From the NCBI RefSeq assembly GCF_017312485.1, contig NZ_BMBA01000001.1, positions 1,006,396-1,070,395 of the forward strand: DNA of 64,000 bases, in the 5' to 3' direction. The notes below the pieces were generated by a model. It was not told the DNA's origin, made no database searches, and saw only the letters and a list, made by a program, of their open reading frames with translations. Source of the DNA: Clostridium zeae. GTDB taxonomy: Bacteria; Bacillota; Clostridia; Clostridiales; Clostridiaceae. Position 1 is the stretch's first letter; the number at the start of each line of letters is the position of its first letter. Below are positions 55,447-64,000 of the stretch, one piece after another. The translations under genes were made by a program, and so were the position numbers.

Positions 55447-56004
55447 CTATACTCTTTCCATGTATTCCCCAGATCTTGTGTCGATTCTTATTACGTCACC
55501 TTCATTTACAAATATAGGCACGTTTACTACAGCGCCAGTTTCAACAGTTGCTGGTTTTTGAACGTTTGTAGCAGTATTTCCTTTAACACCTGGTTCAGTT
55601 TCAGTTACTTGTAGTTCAACAAAGTTTGGAGCTTCAACAGAGAAAGCTGATCCCTTGTAGAACTTGATTACTGCAAACATGTTCTCTTTTAAGAACTTTA
55701 TTGCATCTTCAACTTTTTCGTGATTAAGAGGAATTTGTTCAAATGTCTCTTGATCCATGAAGTAGTATAGTTCTCCATCTGAATATAAGTATTGCATTTC
55801 TTTTCTTTCAATAACAGCTTCTTGAAGTTTTTCAGTTGGGTTGAAGTTTCTATCTATAACTCCAACTGACATTACATATCTTAATTTTGTTCTAACGAAT
55901 GCTGCTCCCTTACCTGGTTTAACATGTAGGAAATCAACAACAGTAAACACTTGTCCATCTAATTCAAAAGTTGTACCTTTTCTTAAATCTCCTGCTGATA
56001 TCAT
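55447..56004 (-). CDS. efp: translation elongation factor P
   Basis: 185 residues of three OB-like domains. Relieves ribosome stalling at polyproline stretches. [17 protein letters not shown], the loop [15 protein letters not shown] with the Lys that carries modification in some species, and the C-terminal [17 protein letters not shown] are all family-typical. TTGGAGGG precedes the ATG. It stands between the pilus/aroK operon and the CD1247-type gene. Confidence 0.96.
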   Translation of the reverse strand: MISAGDLRKGTTFELDGQVFTVVDFLHVKPGKGAAFVRTKLRYVMSVGVIDRNFNPTEKLQEAVIERKEMQYLYSDGELYYFMDQETFEQIPLNHEKVEDAIKFLKENMFAVIKFYKGSAFSVEAPNFVELQVTETEPGVKGNTATNVQKPATVETGAVVNVPIFVNEGDVIRIDTRSGEYMERV

Positions 56005-56253
56005 TATGGTATCCCTCCAAAATCTATTAATTCATTATATATTATAACCCGTTCAGGTAATTTAATACCAACAACCTTAAGCTGCGAATTCAAAAAAGAA
56101 TTCTTCATGGGCTATTGAGCGTAGTGCATAATTTCTCTATAAAAAGTCAAATTTTCGTTTAATTTCTATCTTAAAACACATCACAAATTAACCCTCACTC
56201 ACACACAACAATGATATTTTATCAGAAGGTGAGATTAATTGCAATTATTTTAA

Positions 56254-56772
56254 TTAAAAATGGGTATTTATACTATTTATGGACATTATGATTTTTGCAC
56301 AGATTTCATCTGGTGTATCATCATTGCATTCTATGATAATATCAGCTTTTTCGTAGATGGAGGATCTACTATTCAATAAGTTTTCTAAAGTTTTCACAGC
56401 ATCTGGATCCTTAAACAAAGGTCTATTTTTTCTATCAAGTCTATCACTCAAATTTTTTATAGTTGTTTTAAGATAAATTACTGTTCCGTAATTTTTTAAC
56501 AATTCCATATTATTTGATTTTATTGGCATTCCGCCACCAGTGGAAACTACATTATTTTCCAACTTAGCTATTACATCTAGTATGACACTTCTCTCCATTT
56601 GTCTGAAATATTCTTCTCCATGTTCACTAAATATTTCTTCAATTGATTTAGAAGCATTAGCTATTATATATTGATCAGTGTCAATATATTCAGCCTTTTT
56701 TCTTTCAGCTAAAGCCTTTCCTACAGTAGTCTTTCCTGAACAAGGCATTCCTACTAAAATTACATTATTCAT
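56254..56772 (-). CDS. aroK: shikimate kinase
   Basis: 172 residues. P-loop GMPCSGKTTVGK (about 7-18), shikimate-binding D and R in YIDTDQYI and FRQMERSVI, GGGMPIK, and the lid RKNRPLF. Phosphorylates shikimate for chorismate synthesis. The start at 56772 follows GGGGG. It is the last gene of the pilus-like operon and overlaps the preceding gene by eight bases, so an aromatic-pathway gene is coupled to pilus genes here, as in a number of clostridia. Confidence 0.93.
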   Translation of the reverse strand: MNNVILVGMPCSGKTTVGKALAERKKAEYIDTDQYIIANASKSIEEIFSEHGEEYFRQMERSVILDVIAKLENNVVSTGGGMPIKSNNMELLKNYGTVIYLKTTIKNLSDRLDRKNRPLFKDPDAVKTLENLLNSRSSIYEKADIIIECNDDTPDEICAKIIMSINSINTHF

Positions 56773-57178
56773 TTGCTTTCCCCCTATATTGCCCCAAAAT
56801 ATTGCATTTAAGCACATTATCCTTTTGTTGGATATTATACTTTATAATTATGATATCATTGTCTTGAAAAAAAGCAACTAAATTTGTCAATTTTTTTATC
56901 TCAGTATTAACACTAAAACTAATTTCTTTATATCCATCTTTTTTTGTTATGCTATTAATACTTATCTCTTCCTTCTCTTTAAGTTTACTTATAACATCAT
57001 AGAGAGGTTCTTTAACTTTATCCTCATTACTTAAATGAACATTGTTTATACTTCTAGGCTCTAACTTATTATTTAATTCATAATCATACTTTTTTTGCAT
57101 TAAATTATAAATTACTTGAATTGAAATAAAACATAAAAAGGCAACTATAACTAACATTCTACCAATAACTTTTTTCAT
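56765..57178 (-). CDS. pilus-operon membrane protein (GspM/PilO-like position)
   Basis: 137 residues with one N-terminal transmembrane helix (about 8-26) and an extracytoplasmic part (ISINSITKKDGYKEISFSVN, LVAFFQDNDIIIIKYNIQQK) that could form a ferredoxin-like half-domain, as in PilN/PilO/GspM assembly proteins. Sequence similarity is too weak for a name. It overlaps the gene upstream by four bases (ATGA) and aroK by eight. Confidence 0.62.
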   Translation of the reverse strand: MKKVIGRMLVIVAFLCFISIQVIYNLMQKKYDYELNNKLEPRSINNVHLSNEDKVKEPLYDVISKLKEKEEISINSITKKDGYKEISFSVNTEIKKLTNLVAFFQDNDIIIIKYNIQQKDNVLKCNILGQYRGKANE

Positions 57179-57576
57179 GTTATCCTCACTACAAATCTCG
57201 AGTCTTTTTCATTTTGTCTATCTACATTTATTAGTTCAAACCTGTTCTCAGTAAAATACTTTATATAGGAATCAAGCATATCGTAATTGCCTATAAAAGT
57301 TATAGTATTATCTTCATAACTAAAATCTTTTATATTCATGTTCGCCACAAGTTTAGATATTTTTTCTATAAATGAAAAATCCACCTGTTTTTTATCTTTA
57401 CTCTCATCTAGAGTTGTTTTAGCTTCTATTTGTAACTTTTCCTTCTCTTTAATTTGTTGTTTTAAGTCTAAGTATTTATTATACGAGAATGGAATTAAAC
57501 ACAAATTTAGTATAATCATATATACTATTATTCTATTTAACTGACTGAGCATTTTCCTATTCTTTAGTTCAATCAC
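57175..57576 (-). CDS. pilus-operon membrane protein (PilN/PilO-like)
   Basis: 133 residues: one transmembrane helix (about 14-32), a coiled coil (about 34-60, DLKQQIKEKEKLQIEAK), and a C-terminal domain ending VVRIT with the YIKYFTENRFELINV segment typical of PilO/GspM-like ferredoxin folds. The start codon is GTG. An inner ATG at 57552 is a poorer alternative because it would remove the basic N-terminus. Likely part of the inner-membrane alignment complex. Confidence 0.65.
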   Translation of the reverse strand: MIELKNRKMLSQLNRIIVYMIILNLCLIPFSYNKYLDLKQQIKEKEKLQIEAKTTLDESKDKKQVDFSFIEKISKLVANMNIKDFSYEDNTITFIGNYDMLDSYIKYFTENRFELINVDRQNEKDSRFVVRIT

Positions 57577-57604
57577 TTTTTCAGGCCAAAATTTTTTGTA
57601 TATT

Positions 57605-58213
57605 CTATGGTATATTTATAGCCTCTCTTTCTAAATATGCTACATTATACTTAGTTGCATCATAAATAAAGCTATCCTTACTTTTCCCAACAACATATAT
57701 ATTTTTTTGCATAGGGCAGTGATTGTAATTTACAACCTCCTCTAAGTTAATAACATCATAATCTTGTTTATATAATTTATTATGTTTTATACTTCCATCC
57801 TCTACGTCAATGAAATATGTAGTTTTAGCGAAACTATATATAATACTAAAGCTTCTGTCCTTAATAACTTTTTCCACCGCATTGACCACTAAATACTGTA
57901 TAGGATTAATATTCTTTATCTTGAAACTTGAACAGAGTATTTCTATTTTTTCATTTGCATTTATACCATAAATAGTTAATACTTTTCTCTTTTTATGAGT
58001 TTCTATTTCATAATGAAACAAAAACTTTGAAGTATCAAACATAGTCTTAATTTCTCCATCCAAAAATTGCTTTAGATTTTTTCTACTTGAGAACTCAAAC
58101 TCTCTAATGAATAGTTCTTTTTCTGTAACTATAATACTCGCAGGCCTTTTCTTATTAAACTTTTCGCTATAGGACTCTCTATATGAATCAATAATTATAA
58201 AGTTACTTCTCAT
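57605..58213 (-). CDS. pilus-operon cytoplasmic protein (PilM-like position)
   Basis: About 202 residues, no membrane segment. The opening NFIIIDSYRESYSEKF and the middle YLVVNAVEKVIKDRSFSIIY, then FAKTTYFIDVEDGSI, suggest an actin-like or RNase H-like half fold as in PilM, but no nucleotide-binding motif is certain. It lies directly before two PilN/PilO-like genes, the usual PilM slot, and starts eleven bases inside the small prepilin gene. Confidence 0.6.
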   Translation of the reverse strand: MRSNFIIIDSYRESYSEKFNKKRPASIIVTEKELFIREFEFSSRKNLKQFLDGEIKTMFDTSKFLFHYEIETHKKRKVLTIYGINANEKIEILCSSFKIKNINPIQYLVVNAVEKVIKDRSFSIIYSFAKTTYFIDVEDGSIKHNKLYKQDYDVINLEEVVNYNHCPMQKNIYVVGKSKDSFIYDATKYNVAYLEREAINIP

Positions 58214-58379
58214 TAAATGCACTCATTTCATTTAAAATTGCCTGTTCTTCTAGGTTAGTTAGGTCGTAGCTTCTGGATGTTCTTAAAAGTGCCATAGTGC
58301 TTATAGATAACGCAATGGATAGAATTATAAGTATCTCCAAAGATACATATCCTTTTCTTATTTTTTTAGAGCTAAACAT
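58203..58379 (-). CDS. 58-residue type IV prepilin-like protein
   Basis: ATG at 58379. The class III signal is short and basic (MFSSKKIRKG), cut before YVSLE so that the Glu is at position 5 of the mature protein, followed by a hydrophobic helix (ILIILSIALSISTMALL) and a tail of about 25 residues with an acidic stretch. It is too short for a globular pilin head, so it would be a minimal minor pilin. It overlaps the next gene upstream by 22 bases and the downstream gene by 11. Confidence 0.75.
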   Translation of the reverse strand: MFSSKKIRKGYVSLEILIILSIALSISTMALLRTSRSYDLTNLEEQAILNEMSAFNEK

Positions 58380-58828
58380 TTCTTTACCTCCTCTTCTCCA
58401 ACTTTGATATCTAGATACAACAAATTATTTTTTTGGTAAAAGCTCAGAATCTTTACTCCTGCCAATAAAGTCTTACTTTCCTTTAATACTGTGATTTTGT
58501 TTGCACCATTAGCTACATAACCCACTCTTAAAAATCTTAGTTCTCCTGAAGATAATGTAAAAATTCTATCCTCATGATCTGAGGTATCTAATGAAATAGT
58601 AAATTTGCTATTCTCTACTGTATATTTCTTAGACCCAGGTTCATTAATCTGATTATCTAAATAGTTAACTAGATTAATCATATTATCATATGCTATTTCA
58701 TCTTTTTTTCCTTTGTTAAAATCCTTTAAGCATATAATTAAAATATTAAAGGTGATTGCTAAAATAATCATAGCTATTGATATATATAGTAAAAGCTCTG
58801 CCAATAGATAGCCTTTTTTCTTCATCAA
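58358..58828 (-). CDS. type IV prepilin-like (minor pseudopilin) protein
   Basis: 156 residues. Leader MMKKKG, cleavage before YLLAE (Glu at +5), helix LLLYISIAMIILAITFNIL, then a soluble head with LSSGELRFLRVGYVANGANK. ComGF/PulJ-like in length and position. The stop lies 22 bases into the next gene. Confidence 0.82.
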   Translation of the reverse strand: MMKKKGYLLAELLLYISIAMIILAITFNILIICLKDFNKGKKDEIAYDNMINLVNYLDNQINEPGSKKYTVENSKFTISLDTSDHEDRIFTLSSGELRFLRVGYVANGANKITVLKESKTLLAGVKILSFYQKNNLLYLDIKVGEEEVKKCLALKK

Positions 58829-59262
58829 CTTTTAACCTTTCTTAGTGAATATGTCTTGTTTAAATTAATACCATTTGTAGAACTATTAAGTTCTAAATTG
58901 ATATTTATATATTTTCCATCTAAATCATCGGAAAACTTTAAACTAATATAATTACTTGAACATTGACTACATAACAAAAAAAGTTCTTTTGATTTCAGAT
59001 TATCTAAGGTTAAATCCTCTATCTTTAACTTATATACTCCTAAAGGATCTATAGCTTTTACCTTTAATTGCTCGTAAGTATAGTTATATTTCAATTCTTT
59101 TATCACATAATCTAGAGCTTGATTATTTTTAGCTTTCTGTTTATTTAAACCATAATTTTTTTCATTAACTTCTAATGTAAAGAAAATTGCTACTGAAATT
59201 GATAGCAATATAGCAGTTCCAACTATAGCATCAATAAGTATATTTCCTCTTTTTCTAATCAT
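58825..59262 (-). CDS. type IV prepilin-like protein with Asp at position 5
   Basis: About 145 residues from the ATG at 59262 (the frame is open to 59298). Leader MIRKRG, then NILIDAIVGTAILLSISVAI: Asp replaces the usual Glu at position 5, a feature seen in some minor pilins such as GspK-type subunits that lack it. The head contains two Cys in LLCSQCSSNY. It overlaps the downstream gene by four bases. Confidence 0.75.
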   Translation of the reverse strand: MIRKRGNILIDAIVGTAILLSISVAIFFTLEVNEKNYGLNKQKAKNNQALDYVIKELKYNYTYEQLKVKAIDPLGVYKLKIEDLTLDNLKSKELFLLCSQCSSNYISLKFSDDLDGKYININLELNSSTNGINLNKTYSLRKVKS

Positions 59263-59278
59263 CTTAAGCTTCTTTTCA

Positions 59279-59770
59279 TCATTCTTTAACCTTAACATAT
59301 AAATTATCTACTGATATGCTCATTGCTATGTTCCCCCCAGTGGGGCATTGTATTGTAATAGTTCCTGATGTATAAATTTTGCCATTGTTGTTTATCAACA
59401 TTAGATTATCCACAGTCCCCGTATTAAAGCTTATTACATATCCCTTTCTTAAATTTATTTGTTTTTTTACAGTATCCCCTATCTTAAACACCACTTGCTC
59501 CCTATTAAAAATCACTTTTCCATCATGTTTCATATTTTTGCATGAATACGTGGAAAAAGTTATTAAACTATGGACTTCTTTTTTTAAATCATCCTTATAA
59601 TTATCTTCATATATTTTAGAAAGATTCTTGTAGGATATCCAAAATACTGATATAAAAATCAGTAAAATTGAAATATAAATTATTAGTTCTATCAAAGTAA
59701 CCCCTTTAGTTCTTCCTAGATGTTCATGCTTGAATAAATAGGAACCATCATTATTAATATTAGAAGACAT
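59279..59770 (-). CDS. type IV prepilin-like protein (minor pilin)
   Basis: 163 residues. A leader of about 23 residues (long for the class) ends GRTKG, cut before VTLIELIIYIS with Glu at +5. The hydrophobic helix and a head domain with KGYVISFNTGTVDNLMLIN and TSGTITIQCPTGGNI follow. GspH/ComGD-like fold likely. It begins inside the pilC-like gene (55-base overlap), indicating tight coupling. Confidence 0.82.
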   Translation of the reverse strand: MSSNINNDGSYLFKHEHLGRTKGVTLIELIIYISILLIFISVFWISYKNLSKIYEDNYKDDLKKEVHSLITFSTYSCKNMKHDGKVIFNREQVVFKIGDTVKKQINLRKGYVISFNTGTVDNLMLINNNGKIYTSGTITIQCPTGGNIAMSISVDNLYVKVKE

Positions 59771-60744
59771 ACTAATACTCCAATCACTAAAATCAATATA
59801 GGTTGTATAAACGAAGTCAACGTTTCTATATTTTTTTGCAGATTATTAACCAACATAGCTTTTAGTTTTTCTAAAGCATAGTCTAATTTGCCTGATTCTT
59901 CTCCTATAGTTATCATGTTTAAACTAAGTTCAGAAAAAGTGCCAATATTGTAAAAAGCAGTACTTAAATTCATACCATTATTTATCGATATTTTTATATC
60001 ATTAAAGCAATAATGGACTTTACTGCTATTAAATATATCAATTAATATCTCAAGGCCAAGAACTAATGGAAGCCCACATTTAGTTATCAAAAGTAGAGCT
60101 TCTATCTCTAAAACTTCTTTAAAATTTCTCATGAACTTATTTTTATTTAATATGCTTACAAAGATTTTGTTTTTTAATATAAGATTAAACAATAAAAATA
60201 TTACACTACTCCAGCAAACAAAAGATAAAATAACAAGAAAATTGTTTTCTCTTATAAATTTGCAAATTGAAAGAATATTTTTCGTGTACCAAGGAACATT
60301 ACCACCCGACCCTTGCACAAACTCTCCAACTGCAGGCGAAATAACTTGTACATAAAATATAAGCATAGTTATCAAAGTAACCACTAAAATAATCGGATAT
60401 ATAGAAACATTAATGACTTTCTTCTTAATATCTCTTTTAATGGTATAATAACTGCTTAGCTCCTCAAGCACTGTAGAGAGATTTCCACTTGCCTCTCCAA
60501 TATGTATCATTTGTATGTATAGTTCCGGGAAGTACTCAGTATACTCTTGAAACGCATCCGCTAAAGAACTCCCTCCATGAATCTTTTCAACTATTTTATT
60601 TAAGATAAGTTTATATTTCTTATCACTTACTGAACTTGAAAGAATCTTAAAAGCGTTAAAAATAGATATGCCTGCCCCTAAAAGCATAGAAAGATCTGAA
60701 CTTATTCTAATAATACAATCATATTTAACTTTATTTCTTGTCAA
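59716..60744 (-). CDS. type IV pilus/competence platform protein (PilC/GspF/ComGB family)
   Basis: 342 residues with two GspF domains (about 10-130 and 210-330), each rich in helices, and three transmembrane segments (about 110-135, 160-185, 310-335). Signatures are YFPELYIQMIHIGEASGNL and its second-domain counterpart FSELSLNMITIGEESGKLD. It is nearer to ComGB in size than to full PilC. It overlaps the ATPase gene by four bases (ATGA). Confidence 0.9.
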   Translation of the reverse strand: MTRNKVKYDCIIRISSDLSMLLGAGISIFNAFKILSSSVSDKKYKLILNKIVEKIHGGSSLADAFQEYTEYFPELYIQMIHIGEASGNLSTVLEELSSYYTIKRDIKKKVINVSIYPIILVVTLITMLIFYVQVISPAVGEFVQGSGGNVPWYTKNILSICKFIRENNFLVILSFVCWSSVIFLLFNLILKNKIFVSILNKNKFMRNFKEVLEIEALLLITKCGLPLVLGLEILIDIFNSSKVHYCFNDIKISINNGMNLSTAFYNIGTFSELSLNMITIGEESGKLDYALEKLKAMLVNNLQKNIETLTSFIQPILILVIGVLVCLLILIMMVPIYSSMNI

Positions 60745-62144
60745 AAAGCTTCTCCCTCCACAAATTCTAGGTAATCCACAAAAGATATTACTCCATTTTC
60801 AAGAAGTATCTTACATTGATTTTTTAATTCTTTTTGAGTATCTATATTTTTCTGATTCTGAATGAACGAATTAATTCTATCCCTATTATTTCTATCAACA
60901 AGCAAAATCTCACTTATTAAGACTCGCCCCGAATACCCTGTTTCATTGCACTTTTTACATCCATTCGGTTTGTACAGCCTACTTCCACTTTGTACTTCGC
61001 CATGTTTTTTTTCATACTCACCTGACATATATTCCATTTTGCAATCGCATAATTTTCTAACTAGTCTCTGAGCTATAACTCCTTTGATAGCATCAAGAAG
61101 TAAATATTCTTCTGTCCCCATATCTTTCAATCTTGAAAATACCTCTATAGCAGAATTAGTATGTATTGTAGAATATACTTTATGTCCTGTTATAGATGCT
61201 CTTAGTGCTATCTTTGCAGTTTCTTCATCCCTTATCTCACCTATCATTATGACATCTGGGTCTTGTCTCAAGATGCTACGTAATCCACTTGAAAAGGTTA
61301 TTCCAGCTTTTTCGTTTACATTTATTTGACTTATGCCATCTATAAATATTTCAACTGGATCTTCAATGGTTGTAATATTTATATCATTTCTATTTATGCT
61401 CTTTAAAATTGAGTACAGAGTTGTTGATTTTCCGCTTCCAGTGGGACCGCATATCAATACCAATCCATGTTTTAGCTCAATTAGTTTATTTATGGCCTCA
61501 ATCTGTTTTTCATTATAACTAAGATTATGAATTTCAAAGGGAAATATTTGATTATAAAGTATCCTTAAAACAAGTTTTTCCCCGTAAACAGTTGGAATGG
61601 AAGAAACCCTAATATCATACTTTTTATTTTTACGTGAGAATAATATTTTTCCATCTTGTGGCTTTCTCTTTTCAGTAATATCCATATTAGCTAAAAGCTT
61701 CATTCTGGTAAGCAGTGAATTATATATTGCTTTATCTGTCTTTCTAAATATAATAAGCTTTCCATCCACTCTTATACGAATTATAGCTTGATTTTCCATA
61801 GGTTCAATGTGAATATCACTAGCCCCCTTATCAATAGAGTAAGATATATACTCTTGCATAATATCTGCTACTATAACATCTTTATTTAATTTATTATCTT
61901 TATTGCTAATAGCTAAATAAAACTTTTTGATAAATTGATTAAACTGCTCTTGTGAAACCTTGTTATAATTTATATTCTTTTCAAACACAAAATTTAAATA
62001 TTCACTACTTTCAATAGAATCAGTTACACATAGCGCATATACCGACTCTTTATCTTCTTTATAAGGTAGTACCTTCATAGCCACTGCAGCATTCTTAGGT
62101 ACTTTCTTAAGAGTATCTATATCAATTTCCTTTATATCAACCAT
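60741..62144 (-). CDS. type IV pilus/competence assembly ATPase (PilB/GspE/ComGA family)
   Basis: About 467 residues. A reduced N-terminal MshEN-type domain (about 1-100), then the ATPase core with the arginine-rich RIRVDGKLIIFR, Walker A GPTGSGKSTTLYS, Asp box TTIEDPVE, Walker B VIMIGEIRDEETA and His box TGHKVYSTIHTN. The zinc knuckle (CDCKME and GCKKCNETGYSGR) is complete. It drives pilus extension. The ATG at 62144 is preceded by GGGAGGGG. No PilT retraction ATPase or prepilin peptidase is in the window. Confidence 0.94.
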   Translation of the reverse strand: MVDIKEIDIDTLKKVPKNAAVAMKVLPYKEDKESVYALCVTDSIESSEYLNFVFEKNINYNKVSQEQFNQFIKKFYLAISNKDNKLNKDVIVADIMQEYISYSIDKGASDIHIEPMENQAIIRIRVDGKLIIFRKTDKAIYNSLLTRMKLLANMDITEKRKPQDGKILFSRKNKKYDIRVSSIPTVYGEKLVLRILYNQIFPFEIHNLSYNEKQIEAINKLIELKHGLVLICGPTGSGKSTTLYSILKSINRNDINITTIEDPVEIFIDGISQINVNEKAGITFSSGLRSILRQDPDVIMIGEIRDEETAKIALRASITGHKVYSTIHTNSAIEVFSRLKDMGTEEYLLLDAIKGVIAQRLVRKLCDCKMEYMSGEYEKKHGEVQSGSRLYKPNGCKKCNETGYSGRVLISEILLVDRNNRDRINSFIQNQKNIDTQKELKNQCKILLENGVISFVDYLEFVEGEAF

Positions 62145-62311
62145 ATAACCCCTCCCTAATAGTATTATGTCCACATTTTTGTAACTTTAAACGCTATATT
62201 GGTTACACCGTATTAAAATAGCACACCTTAAATACATTTATTTAAAAGCTTTCTCTCCATTTATAGACATTGTCTCGTAGAAAAGCTATTTTTCCATTAA
62301 AAAATAAGTAA

Positions 62312-62345
62312 TCTTTAAGCACTTAATTTCAACACGATGTTTTAA
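62312..62345 (-). repeat. dispersed hairpin repeat family B, half copy B5
   Basis: On the minus strand it reads TTAAAACATCGTGTTGAAATTAA (23 bases, identical to B2), but the other arm is missing. The remainder of the 62145-62394 interval shows nothing else I can name. Confidence 0.6.
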
Positions 62346-62351
62346 AAACCC

Positions 62352-62396
62352 TAAAATAAAAAACATGTACTTAAATTTAACTTTAAATACATGTTT
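62352..62396 (-). terminator. terminator of the lipoprotein gene
   Basis: AAACATGTACTTAAA (62361-62375) pairs with TTTAAATACATGTTT (62382-62396), one mismatch. On the minus strand TTTATTTTAG follows. It includes the last base pairs of the coding sequence. Confidence 0.75.
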
Positions 62397-63393
62397 AAAA
62401 TAAAATATCATATTGCCCTTGATTATCAACTAATATTTCAATAGCCTTTTCTTTTATATTGTATCGCGCTATTAATTCATTTTTATCTTCATCATGTCCT
62501 ACTAGAATTATTGTATTTCCTAAGCCCAGTATCTTCTTATCTTCAACAACTCCATTTGGGAAATCATATATTAATCTTACGGGACTTCCTTGATTTAAAG
62601 GTATTCTATATAAACTATATACATTATCCTTTACTAATCCTGTAAAATATAATTCTTTTCCATTATAATAAATATCACCAATTTTCTGTATTTTTTCAGA
62701 CACCAATTTTTCTTTAAACTCATTTGGGTCCAGCATATAGGTTTTTCTTTTATCATCATTGTTTACAATATATACAAAAGCTCCATTGTCTTCAACGAAT
62801 TTTTCAACTATACCTTTTATGATTAGACTCTTATTAATTTTTTTAGTATCTGAATTATACTCAAATATTCCTCCTTTGTTTTCTCCATCAATTCCATAAA
62901 ATATTACACTGTCTTTATCCTTCCAAAAATACATATCACCAGAAATTATTAAATCTCCTAGTTCTGAAGAAATGTTTTTTTGTACTGAATAAAGGTAGTA
63001 ACTTATTGAGCCATCCTCTTTTTCTACACTATAAAGTATTTTTTCACCATCTGGACTAACTTGGCATTTTTTTATCTGCTCTTTTATATTTAATTTTAGT
63101 TTATTTCCGTTCTTACTTAAATAGTATACTTTACTATCTATATCTTGATATAGCACTATTTGTTTATCAGAATTAATATATAGTAAGTTTCCTGATACTA
63201 AAGGTTCTGCTTTCCTTATACTTTCATCATTTATGCTATAATAAGTATAGTTATCTCCATTGGAGTACATTATCAAATGCTGCGACCACTGAACATTGCT
63301 TTTTTCATCATTAACTTGTTCTGTTTTTTCATCATTGCAGCCAAATAAAATTACACACATAATTACCATTAAGGCAACTATAATTTTTTTCAT
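62395..63393 (-). CDS. lipoprotein with beta-propeller-like repeats (TolB/DUF5050-like)
   Basis: 332 residues. A lipoprotein signal (MKKIIVALMVIMCVILFGC, Cys19) is followed by about six short repeats with the pattern YYLxKNG/ILYSV/YFWKDKDSVIFYGI/YYNGKELYFTGL, consistent with a beta-propeller of the TolB/DUF5050 kind. Such proteins bind other proteins at the cell surface. It lies immediately upstream of the pilus operon on the same strand and divergent from rqcH. A link to pilus function is only positional. Confidence 0.72.
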   Translation of the reverse strand: MKKIIVALMVIMCVILFGCNDEKTEQVNDEKSNVQWSQHLIMYSNGDNYTYYSINDESIRKAEPLVSGNLLYINSDKQIVLYQDIDSKVYYLSKNGNKLKLNIKEQIKKCQVSPDGEKILYSVEKEDGSISYYLYSVQKNISSELGDLIISGDMYFWKDKDSVIFYGIDGENKGGIFEYNSDTKKINKSLIIKGIVEKFVEDNGAFVYIVNNDDKRKTYMLDPNEFKEKLVSEKIQKIGDIYYNGKELYFTGLVKDNVYSLYRIPLNQGSPVRLIYDFPNGVVEDKKILGLGNTIILVGHDEDKNELIARYNIKEKAIEILVDNQGQYDILF

Positions 63394-63474
63394 TTTTATC
63401 ACCAGCTCATTTTATTGATATAAAATGGTGAAAAATGTTATACTATTTTTAGTTAAGTATGAAAGGAAGATATT

Positions 63475-64000
63475 ATGGCTTTAGACGGAGTATTTTTATC
63501 AACCCTAATAAAGAGTTTAAAAGAAAACTTATTAAATTGCAAAATAGATAAAGTCAATCAACCTGAAAAGGATGAGGTTATTCTAACAATTAGAGGCTCA
63601 AATCGCTTAAAACTACTTATTTCAGCAAGTGCCAATAATCCAAGAATACAATTCACAAAAATCTCAAAGGAGAATCCAAATCAACCTCCTATGTTTTGTA
63701 TGGTTCTAAGAAAATACCTACTAGGAAGCAAAATCTTAGATATATATCAATACAAAGGTGATAGAATCGTTGTAATTGATTTCGAATCCACTGACGAATT
63801 GGGTTTTGACAGCGTCTATACATTGATGATTGAAATAATGGGAAGACACAGTAATATAACCCTCATTAGAAAAAGAGACAATAAAGTCATGGAATCAATT
63901 AAACATATAACTCCTGATATAAATAGTTACAGAGTACTTTATCCTGGAGTTCAATATGTACTTCCCCCAGACAGTAATAAAATAAATCCTTTTTCCTTTG
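63475..64000 (+). CDS. rqcH: RqcH/FbpA-type NFACT ribosome-rescue protein, 5' part
   Basis: Cut by the window end after 175 codons. The NFACT-N domain is clear: MALDGVFLSTLIKSLKENL, RIQFTKISKENPNQPPMFCM, LRKYLLGSKI, and IMGRHSNITLI with the DNKVMESIKHI stretch. RqcH (bacterial Rqc2, formerly fibronectin-binding protein) binds obstructed 50S subunits and adds C-terminal alanine tails that mark stalled peptides for degradation. AGGAAG precedes the ATG at 63475. It is divergent from the lipoprotein gene with an 80-base shared promoter region. Confidence 0.92.
   Translation, partial: MALDGVFLSTLIKSLKENLLNCKIDKVNQPEKDEVILTIRGSNRLKLLISASANNPRIQFTKISKENPNQPPMFCMVLRKYLLGSKILDIYQYKGDRIVVIDFESTDELGFDSVYTLMIEIMGRHSNITLIRKRDNKVMESIKHITPDINSYRVLYPGVQYVLPPDSNKINPFSF

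Overview
The window is low-G+C (roughly 30 %) DNA from a spore-forming Firmicute, almost certainly Clostridium in the strict sense. The evidence is the dense block of endospore genes (spo0A, spoIVB, spoIIM, gerW/ytfJ and the complete spoIIIAA-AH operon), strong GGAGG ribosome-binding sites, and synteny of recN-argR-nadK-tlyA-dxs-ispA-xseBA-folD-nusB-asp23-spoIIIA-efp. Most genes lie on the minus strand. I see no rRNA, tRNA or CRISPR array.

Left part (1-26.6 kb) is accessory in character. It holds a secreted cyclodextrin glucanotransferase with a LacI-family regulator and two LacI-type operators; an AI-2E-type permease; a PHP phosphoesterase; a small lipoprotein; a chemoreceptor; an AGE-family sugar epimerase; an unusual HAD protein; an XRE regulator; a 6-phospho-beta-glucosidase; and an ECF sigma/DUF4179 anti-sigma pair. 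Then comes a bacteriocin-like cassette (17.1-21.0 kb): a small exported two-cysteine protein, an intergenic hairpin, two MacB/FtsX-type permeases, an ATPase and a membrane-anchored accessory protein. Next to it is an IS1595-like element (21.6-22.9 kb) with perfect 24-bp inverted repeats whose transposase has apparently lost its catalytic residues. A solo copy of the same terminus lies just beyond the 3' end of the cassette, so the cassette may have travelled as passenger DNA. An XRE-TPR regulator, a 51-codon ORF and a large serine recombinase close this part. The recombinase abuts what looks like the severed 5' end of another gene at 26.6 kb.

Right part (27-64 kb) is core genome: cell-wall carboxypeptidases, scpAB, a XerD-like recombinase with altered catalytic residues, spoIIM, a Nudix hydrolase, tandem SAM-I-type riboswitches (one canonical, one divergent) ahead of an unknown small gene, spo0A-spoIVB, DNA repair, isoprenoid and folate genes, the spoIIIA channel operon, efp, and a compact type IV pilus/ComG-like operon. 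That operon (ATPase, platform protein, four prepilin-like proteins, inner-membrane assembly-like proteins, shikimate kinase) includes a 58-residue prepilin-like protein. The window ends inside rqcH.

Two families of dispersed intergenic repeats cross both parts. Family A is about 100 bp with five copies at 1.7, 4.4, 12.3, 31.1 and 48.7 kb. Family B is about 85-120 bp, hairpin-forming, with four copies and one half copy at 30.9, 32.6, 43.0, 55.3 and 62.3 kb. They are the main intergenic structure that the genes do not explain.
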